Assembly: GCF_000282595.1 (NCBI RefSeq)
Contig: NZ_AKIZ01000019.1
Coordinates: 1 to 64,000, forward strand
Direction of reading: 5' to 3'
DNA length: 64,000 nucleotides
Source: Phyllobacterium sp. YR531
GTDB taxonomy: Bacteria > Pseudomonadota > Alphaproteobacteria > Rhizobiales > Rhizobiaceae
The notes under the pieces were generated by a model. It was given only the letters and a program-made list of their open reading frames with translations. It did not search any database and had not been told where the DNA came from. The position numbers and the translations under genes were made by a program. Below, in pieces: positions 58,647 through 64,000 of the stretch (its first letter is position 1; each line of letters starts with the position of its first letter).

Positions 58647-59285
58647 ATGAGCGAAATTACCTCCGCCAATCTCATTGCTATGTTTGCCGAGATTGCCAAA
58701 TCCATGGCTGAAGCAAAGGCGCATCTTTGTGAACTCGACGGCGTTATCGGCGATGCGGATCATGGCATTGCCATGGATTTGGGCTTTTCAACCGTCGCAA
58801 CAAATCTCGGCGCGCTTGATGCCGGGACTACCGATCCTGCCGCCGTATTCAACACGGCTGCAAAGTCTTTCCTCAATGCGATTGGCGCTTCATCCGGCCC
58901 GCTTTATGCGACGGCGTTCATGCGCGCCGGGGCGAGCGTGAAAGGCAAGAACGTATTGAGCGATGACGATTTTGCCGATGCTTTCATCGCCATGGCCAAG
59001 GGTATTCAGGATCGAGGCAAAGCGGAAATTGGCGACAAGACCATGATTGATGCATGGGTGCCTGCGGCTGAGGCTGTTGAGGCTGCAAAAGCGCGTGGCG
59101 CTTCATTGACCGAACTGCTGGATGCGGCTGGCAAAGCAGCGGAAACCGGGGCGGAAGCTACAAAAGCGATGATCGCCTCAAAGGGCCGCTCTGCACGGCT
59201 TGGTGAACGCGCCATCGGCCATATAGACCCCGGAGCTGCCTCCGCAGCTATACTGATTAGAGCAATGGGTAGAGGATTGGGGTAA
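58647..59285 (+). CDS. dhaL: Dihydroxyacetone/tetrulose kinase subunit DhaL
   Basis: A 212-residue nucleotide-binding subunit. Mg-ATP motif ELDGVIGDADHGIAMDLGF near residue 30, FLNAIGASSGPLYATAFMRAG, TMIDAWVPAAEA and the final GHIDPGAASAA. Starts 3 bp after dhaK. Together they phosphorylate a short-chain ketose. Convergent with rpiB across the nested repeat. Confidence 0.9.
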   Translation: MSEITSANLIAMFAEIAKSMAEAKAHLCELDGVIGDADHGIAMDLGFSTVATNLGALDAGTTDPAAVFNTAAKSFLNAIGASSGPLYATAFMRAGASVKGKNVLSDDDFADAFIAMAKGIQDRGKAEIGDKTMIDAWVPAAEAVEAAKARGASLTELLDAAGKAAETGAEATKAMIASKGRSARLGERAIGHIDPGAASAAILIRAMGRGLG

Positions 59286-59307
59286 ACGCCTCTAACAGAT
59301 GCCGCCT

Positions 59308-59483
59308 TATCTCTCCCCTTGTGGGAGAGAAAGCGATTTCAGCATCTTAGCCTCTTCGCTAAGTGCTAGAAATCGCAAGAGAGGGGATTGCCAAACTAAA
59401 CTACCCCCTCTCTTGAGTTTTCCAAGAATTTAGCAAAGAGGCTAAATTCAGGAAAACTCTTTCTCCCCCACAAGGGGGAGATG
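59308..59483. repeat. Composite nested palindromic element (cloverleaf-like)
   Basis: Outer arms (TCTCCCCTTGTGGGAGAGA / TTCTCCCCCACAAGGGGGAGA) enclose three internal inverted repeats: a left hairpin GCGATTTC/GAAATCGC (59333-59376), a central pair AAGAGAGGGG/CCCCTCTCTT (59377-59414) and a right hairpin GAGTTTTCC-AA-GAATTTAGC with its complement (59415-59459). It is about 175 bp and lies between convergent dhaL and rpiB, where it may terminate both. Confidence 0.75.
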
Positions 59484-59490
59484 GGCAGAG

Positions 59491-59928
59491 CTACTTCCCC
59501 ACATCCAACCTATCGATTGCCTCTACATTCCCCGCTGATGCGCCATTGGGATCAAACTCCGACTCCAGCCATTTATCAACAATAGCCTTGGCAAGTTCCG
59601 GTCCGATTACGCGCGCGCCCATGGTTATGATTTGTGCGTTGTTGGATTTGGCAGCGCGTTCGGCAGAATAGGTGTCGTGTGTGAGCGCTGCGCGAATGCC
59701 CGGCACCTTGTTGGCTGAAATGCTAACACCGATACCCGTTCCGCAAATCAGAATGCCGCGCTCGTTTTTGCCATCGATGATCGTCTGTGCCAACTTCTGC
59801 GAAAGGTCTGCGTAAAAGCCGGACTGGCTAAGATCGCTGACTTCATGCTCTGATTTCGTTGCAAGATGCGCGGCAATCACATCGAGCAGAGGCTTTCCTG
59901 CACTGTCGGCTCCAATTGCTATTTTCAT
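59491..59928 (-). CDS. rpiB: RpiB/LacA/LacB family sugar-phosphate isomerase
   Basis: A 145-residue isomerase. [21 protein letters not shown] at the N-terminus (usual HAG replaced by DSAG), catalytic-Cys motif [23 protein letters not shown]. In Brucella an RpiB paralogue (EryI) takes part in erythritol catabolism; this gene lies last in a sugar operon, so that role rather than ribose phosphate is plausible. Confidence 0.9.
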   Translation of the reverse strand: MKIAIGADSAGKPLLDVIAAHLATKSEHEVSDLSQSGFYADLSQKLAQTIIDGKNERGILICGTGIGVSISANKVPGIRAALTHDTYSAERAAKSNNAQIITMGARVIGPELAKAIVDKWLESEFDPNGASAGNVEAIDRLDVGK

Positions 59929-59940
59929 GAACTTTCCTTT

Positions 59941-60702
59941 TTAAATCGCGCGTGAAACGCGTTGCAAAATATCCAGATAGCCTTCCGCCGCCCATGCAGA
60001 GCGGCCAATGAACAGGCCATCAATATTGGGGCAGGCAATGAGTTCGGCACAGTTTTCAGGATTGACGCTGCCGCCATAAAGCACCGGCACAGCGACGCCG
60101 AGTACTGATTTCGCCACTGCTGCGATATTCGCATGGCGTTCGTCGGCATATTCCGATGTTGCGGGAATACCGTTGACGCCAATCGCCCAGATGGGTTCGT
60201 AAGCAAGAAGAATCGGGCTGGTTTTGGCGTTGCCTTCGAGCAAGCCCAACGCGCCTTGCACCTGCGCAGCGAGGACATCATCTGCCTCACCCGCTTCGCG
60301 CTGGGCGAGGCTTTCGCCAATGCAGATAAGTGGCGTCAAGCCATGACGCACCGCCGCCGCGACCTTGAGGCCAACGGTGCGATCCGTCTCGCCAAAAAAC
60401 TCGCGCCGTTCAGAATGGCCAAGCTCGACGAGATCGAGATTACAATCTTTGAGCATTAGTGGCGAGATTTCACCGGTCCATGCGCCGGCATCGTCCCAAT
60501 GCATGTTCTGCGCACCAACTTTTACGCTGGTGTCTTTCAACACGGCTTTCACATCACGTACAGCCGTGAAAGGAGGAATAACGAAGCGCTGAAAGCGCTC
60601 GTCGCGGCTTTCATCACTGGCCGCAAGCGCTCCGGCAAAAGCCAGCGCCTCGCCCAATGTCTTGTTCATCTTGAAGCTCGTACCGACCCAGAAACTCGTC
60701 AT
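59941..60702 (-). CDS. tpiA: Triosephosphate isomerase paralogue
   Basis: A 253-residue TIM-barrel isomerase with the catalytic Lys in WVGTSFKMNKTLGEA, His in VELGHSERREFFGETD and Glu in LAYEPIWAIGVNGIPAT. Intact active site. Association with rpiB and an EryC-like gene suggests a tetrose-phosphate isomerase (EryH-like) rather than the glycolytic enzyme. It overlaps the upstream gene by 4 bp. Confidence 0.9.
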   Translation of the reverse strand: MTSFWVGTSFKMNKTLGEALAFAGALAASDESRDERFQRFVIPPFTAVRDVKAVLKDTSVKVGAQNMHWDDAGAWTGEISPLMLKDCNLDLVELGHSERREFFGETDRTVGLKVAAAVRHGLTPLICIGESLAQREAGEADDVLAAQVQGALGLLEGNAKTSPILLAYEPIWAIGVNGIPATSEYADERHANIAAVAKSVLGVAVPVLYGGSVNPENCAELIACPNIDGLFIGRSAWAAEGYLDILQRVSRAI

Positions 60703-61625
60703 ATTTGGTTCAATCCTGTATCGATGTAAGGCTCCCAGAACTCGACAGACTCGCGGATCATATCCACCACCAGATGATCGGTCGGTTCGCGCTCGCGGAA
60801 TGATAGTTCAAGGCAAATCTCGTTATCTGTGCCACCACCGCGCCGGACAGTCTCAAGAAATTTCTCCGGCGTAATCCTGCCATCCTTGTTATGCGCGGCA
60901 ATGAAAGGCCAGTGACCGCCCTTGTTCATGGAAGACTGCTTGATGTGGATGATCGGCGATTCTTTCGGGAAAGCTTCCGCCCAGGCATAGGGATCAATAT
61001 CGGCAGGGTTGCTTGATGTTACATCGCCATGATCGATATCGACCATCATCAAGAGCGGTATAGGAAGGTGCGACGACTGCAAACGATTGTGAAGTTCACG
61101 GCAGGCGGCAATTGTATGGCCAAACTCGCGTCCTACCGACATAGGCTCCCAAAAAAGATAGGTCAGACCCGCAGCCTTGGCGTGTTCAGCGACATCCCGC
61201 CAGCAATCAATGGCGATTTTCATCAACTCTTCGCGTCGGGCGGGGTCGTCGTAGTCCTTGTGGGTGAAAATGGCGAATTGAGTACCAAGCGAGGTCGCGC
61301 CAAGATCAGCTGAAATATCGGCGAATGTCTTGAACCAATCGACATAATATTGCCGGACATCGGCATCCGGATGGCCGAAATGATTGAGGCGGCCATAAGG
61401 TCCAGTCATGCCGGATGTGACTTTTACGCCCGTGCGGGCAAGCGCATTCTGGAACTGCTTTACATGTTTGGAGATCGTCGGCTGCGGCCAGGACGGATTG
61501 ATGAACTCATGCGTCAGCTGCACGTAACCAATGCGGATTTTCTCAGCAATTGTTTCAATCAGGTCATCGGCATCGGCGAAGCGGTTCACCAGCGGATTGG
61601 TATTGAGCGAGAGGGTGAAAGCCAT
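60699..61625 (-). CDS. Xylose isomerase-like TIM barrel sugar-phosphate isomerase/epimerase
   Basis: A 308-residue protein of the AP endonuclease 2/xylose isomerase-like fold. Putative metal ligands: Glu in FWEPMSVGREFGH, Asp/His in VDIDHGDVTS, His in IHIKQSSMNKGGHW and Glu in CLELSFREREP. Resembles EryC of the erythritol pathway in layout, though identity is inferred. Translationally coupled to tpiA, 6 bp after the HAD gene. Confidence 0.85.
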   Translation of the reverse strand: MAFTLSLNTNPLVNRFADADDLIETIAEKIRIGYVQLTHEFINPSWPQPTISKHVKQFQNALARTGVKVTSGMTGPYGRLNHFGHPDADVRQYYVDWFKTFADISADLGATSLGTQFAIFTHKDYDDPARREELMKIAIDCWRDVAEHAKAAGLTYLFWEPMSVGREFGHTIAACRELHNRLQSSHLPIPLLMMVDIDHGDVTSSNPADIDPYAWAEAFPKESPIIHIKQSSMNKGGHWPFIAAHNKDGRITPEKFLETVRRGGGTDNEICLELSFREREPTDHLVVDMIRESVEFWEPYIDTGLNQI

Positions 61626-61631
61626 ATTCTC

Positions 61632-62474
61632 CTACCAGATAAAGCGGTCAATTGTATAATCGGGCGTTGCACCATGTTCGACAAACAGCGCCTGCAACTG
61701 CTGCGGGGTTGAACCCGCCAGAATACCGGTCTTGACCAGCATGGATTTCAAGCCAGCGCCCGCAGCACCTGCAATGTCGTGCTCGATACTGTCGCCAATG
61801 CAGCAGACACGCGCAGGGTCAGGATTGCCGAGAAAATCCAGCGCCGAAGCGTAAATATCTGCGAAAGGCTTGCCGATCCATCGCACCGTGCCTCCCATTT
61901 CCTGATATAGCTCAGCGATGCGGCCCGCACCAAATGCAGTGCCTTCAGCAGTCAGCATGATCTTGTCCGGGTTGGTACATAAGCACGGAACACCGCGCTT
62001 GGCTGCCGGTTCCAGCAGATGCCGATAATGATCCAGATCGTGGATATCGCCTTCGCTGGCAGCGATCAGCACTATATCCGCATCGGTGCCGTTGGCGGTG
62101 CGCTCAAGCGCAAGGCCATCCAACGGCGATGTATCACCATCACGGCTGATGAGCAGGCAACGCGTCGTGTGTTTTGCAGCCGTGGATTCAGCGGCCAAAA
62201 TCTGCCATGCCACCTCGCCCGATGTGAGAAACCAGTCCCAGCTTGCCGGATCAAAACCCAGCTTCGCCAGACGCCGGTCGTTTTCGGCAGAACGCTTTCC
62301 GGAGTTGGAGAGGATGACAATGCGCGCGCCAGTCTGCTTCAGCGCGGCAAGGGTTGCCGCAGCTTCCGGGTAAGGGCCGCGACCATCGCGGAGCACGCCG
62401 AACTGGTCAATCAGAAAGGCATCGAAATACCCTTGAAGGTCACGCAGGCCGGATATGTGTTTTGGGATCTTCAT
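61632..62474 (-). CDS. TIGR01459 family HAD-type hydrolase (HAD-IIA)
   Basis: A 280-residue HAD phosphatase. Nucleophile motif FLIDQFGVLRDGRGP (DxFG form typical of this subfamily), motif II VILSNSGKRSAEN, and CCIGDSIEHDIAGAAGAG for Mg ligands. It likely dephosphorylates a sugar phosphate or clears dead-end products. Overlaps the FGGY kinase stop by 4 bp. Confidence 0.85.
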   Translation of the reverse strand: MKIPKHISGLRDLQGYFDAFLIDQFGVLRDGRGPYPEAAATLAALKQTGARIVILSNSGKRSAENDRRLAKLGFDPASWDWFLTSGEVAWQILAAESTAAKHTTRCLLISRDGDTSPLDGLALERTANGTDADIVLIAASEGDIHDLDHYRHLLEPAAKRGVPCLCTNPDKIMLTAEGTAFGAGRIAELYQEMGGTVRWIGKPFADIYASALDFLGNPDPARVCCIGDSIEHDIAGAAGAGLKSMLVKTGILAGSTPQQLQALFVEHGATPDYTIDRFIW

Positions 62475-63751
62475 AAAAGACCTGCCGCTTTCGCACCCAT
62501 GATAGCAAGCCGTGCCGTGCCGGATGCAGCTTCCTCGGACAGGACTGACGGCATGGAAACACCAAGCTTACGTGCGCGGATTGCCGACCAGACCTTGTTT
62601 TTCGCTCCACCGCCAACGCTTCGGACAGAGCGAAGCTTTGGCGCGCCAAGTTCCGCCAGCCTGCTATAGGCAAGCTGCTCGACATTTGCGATGCCCTCGA
62701 AGATTGCCTTCAGAAATTGTGCATCATCATCGGGACGCGGCTGCATGCGCGGCTTCATTGCCGGGTCGTTCTCCGGAAAGCGTTCGCCATCCCTGACCAG
62801 TGGATAGTAATCCAGACCTGTATCCGTCTTTGGGTCCATGGCGGAGGATAGTTGTTCGATCCGGCCATTATCAAAATAATGGGCAAGTACGTTGCCGCCC
62901 GTGTTGGATGCTCCCCCGGCCAGCCACATATCGCCAATGCGGTGACTGTAGAGCCCGAACTCCGGCGCAAAAAGCGGATGATCCGAGAGCATCTTGACGG
63001 TTAGTGTTGTGCCAAGTGCACTGACGCCATCCCCGGGCTTGTCAGCGCCTGTTGCCAGAAAGGATGCACAGCCATCCGTGGTTCCGGCAACAATGAGAAC
63101 CGACGGGGGGAGATCAAAGGCGGCCGCAGTTTTTGGGGAAATGGTGGATATCGGCACGCCGGCTGGAAGGACATGCGGTAGCATTTCCATATGCGCTCCG
63201 GTATTGCCGATCCATGTGGGCCAGCGCCGGGCCACAGGATCATAACCGGTTTTCAGCGCGTTGTTTTCGTCGGAAACATCGTAAAGGCCGGTGAAATGTC
63301 CCGCCAGCCAATCGGCCTGGTGTATGATATGCGAGACGTTACCGATGCACTGGAAATGCAGAAGCTTGGCGAGGCCGGATGTGGCACCATGGGCGGCACT
63401 GGTGGCTGGCGCATAGGCCGCTACCGCATCAAGAATTGCGCTATCCTCCACCGGGTCATTATACATTAGTGGTTCAGCCAAAGGCTCACCCGAGGAATTG
63501 ACCGGCAGGACAGTCCCGGAAGTGCCGTCTATGCTGATGGCGCGAACCTGTTTGCGATCAATCTGCTCCAGCACCTGCGAAAGTGCCGACTGCACGGCAG
63601 ACCACCAGCCCGCCGGATCACGATGATTTGCCGAGAAGGCGTCAAGGCGTGCTGCACCGCTGGCGCGAATATCGAATGAGCCGGTCATCGCCACGGCACG
63701 TGCGCCGGAGGTGCCAATATCGATCCCGATGAACAGCGCCTCTTTCGTCAT
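62471..63751 (-). CDS. FGGY family carbohydrate kinase
   Basis: A 426-residue sugar kinase of the FGGY family (ASKHA fold). GIDIGTSGARAVAM binds phosphate, ISIDGTSGTVLPV is the second motif, GTTDGCASFLATGA is the ATP-side motif and the end SVGGGAKNKVWSAIRA is the C-terminal signature. Somewhat shorter than typical 480-500-residue members. Substrate may be a pentulose, tetritol or ribitol. Overlaps the upstream aldolase gene by 4 bp. Confidence 0.88.
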   Translation of the reverse strand: MTKEALFIGIDIGTSGARAVAMTGSFDIRASGAARLDAFSANHRDPAGWWSAVQSALSQVLEQIDRKQVRAISIDGTSGTVLPVNSSGEPLAEPLMYNDPVEDSAILDAVAAYAPATSAAHGATSGLAKLLHFQCIGNVSHIIHQADWLAGHFTGLYDVSDENNALKTGYDPVARRWPTWIGNTGAHMEMLPHVLPAGVPISTISPKTAAAFDLPPSVLIVAGTTDGCASFLATGADKPGDGVSALGTTLTVKMLSDHPLFAPEFGLYSHRIGDMWLAGGASNTGGNVLAHYFDNGRIEQLSSAMDPKTDTGLDYYPLVRDGERFPENDPAMKPRMQPRPDDDAQFLKAIFEGIANVEQLAYSRLAELGAPKLRSVRSVGGGAKNKVWSAIRARKLGVSMPSVLSEEAASGTARLAIMGAKAAGLL

Positions 63752-64000
63752 TGCAATGCCTGCCCTGCGCGGTTGAGTGTCTGCCGATATTTCTCGGCGT
63801 CCCAGCCAAGCAGCTCGGCATTCTCCTCATCTGTCAGATAATTAAGGCGCGTGCCTTGCGGAATGCGGGAGGTCACGTCCGCAAGGCAACGCGCCATGGC
63901 AAGTGCACCTGATGTTGCTTCTTTCAACACCAGAACACCCTTGCCGGGGAACAGGATGGCGGGCGGCAGCGCCATGCCGTCTTCCAGTTTTTCTTCGATT
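63748..64000 (-). CDS. Class II aldolase/adducin family protein (partial, 3' end)
   Basis: The frame is open to the window edge, giving about 83 residues of the C-terminus. IEEKLEDGMALPPAILFPGKGVLV and the following SGALAMARCLADVTSRIP are typical of the C-terminal part of class II aldolases such as L-fuculose-phosphate aldolase. The zinc-His motif lies beyond the edge. It is upstream in the same operon as the FGGY kinase. Confidence 0.75.
   Translation of the reverse strand, partial: IEEKLEDGMALPPAILFPGKGVLVLKEATSGALAMARCLADVTSRIPQGTRLNYLTDEENAELLGWDAEKYRQTLNRAGQALQ

Overview
The window is a stretch of chromosome from an alphaproteobacterium of the order Hyphomicrobiales (Rhizobiales), most likely Brucellaceae (Brucella/Ochrobactrum/Pseudochrobactrum group). 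This rests on the gene set and order (dxs-tlyA, ribB-aroC, a FabI of the Brucella type, an F0 ATPase operon with split b and b' subunits next to rnhB, a BacA/SbmA transporter, a second lumazine synthase behind an FMN riboswitch) and on palindromic intergenic repeats that resemble the Brucella Bru-RS family. The species cannot be fixed from the sequence alone. I found no rRNA, tRNA, prophage, insertion sequence or CRISPR array.

Layout. 1-265: a palindromic repeat. 266-10137: a minus-strand block of housekeeping genes (RNA methyltransferase, tlyA, dxs, pirin, xseB, HDAC-like deacetylase, sulfur-amino-acid PLP enzyme, ribB, aroC). 10305-16788: DUF1344 protein, histidine phosphatase, fabI, a DnaJ/CbpA-type co-chaperone, a 17-kDa-type lipoprotein, pdxH, enoyl-CoA hydratase and acyl-CoA dehydrogenase. 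16964-19130: a sulfur module (YeeE/YedE transporter plus exported rhodanese). 19482-26832: GH25 lysozyme with a CtrA box, purD, ubiA, DUF6101, a GlcD-like FAD oxidase, Sua5 and a small secreted protein. 26863-33201: glyS/glyQ, a TPR protein and a polyprenyl diphosphate synthase. 33462-39728: DUF2007, a TrmN6-like methyltransferase, an S49 peptidase, a 61-aa membrane protein, ispE, moaB, a small glycosyltransferase, a PA0069-type radical SAM protein and rnhB. 39884-42709: the F0 ATP synthase operon, preceded downstream by an unusual array of short repeats at exact 21-bp spacing.

43069-44824 is the least explained part. It holds a MarR-GNAT fusion regulator under a 27-bp palindrome and, divergent from it, two tandem copies of a roughly 320-bp unit. 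Each unit encodes a 29-residue peptide behind a near-perfect Shine-Dalgarno sequence, flanked by conserved hairpins. I regard this as the best candidate for an undescribed small-protein/RNA system.

44831-53089: SleB-type cell wall hydrolase, der, YfgM-like protein, NnrU, a polysaccharide deacetylase, bacA, a second palindromic repeat and an MFS transporter. 53294-56818: an ArsR-SRPBCC pair with an operator palindrome, LysR, an HD-domain protein and a GlxA-type regulator. 56892-59285: FMN riboswitch, ribH2, dhaK and dhaL, collinear. 59308-59483: a nested, cloverleaf-like repeat. 59491-64000: a minus-strand cluster for four- or five-carbon sugar catabolism (class II aldolase, FGGY kinase, HAD hydrolase, xylose-isomerase-like TIM barrel, tpiA and rpiB paralogues).

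Shared themes: isoprenoid and quinone supply (dxs, ispE, polyprenyl synthase, ubiA), riboflavin supply from two places (ribB and ribH2), and envelope remodelling (GH25, SleB, deacetylase, BacA).
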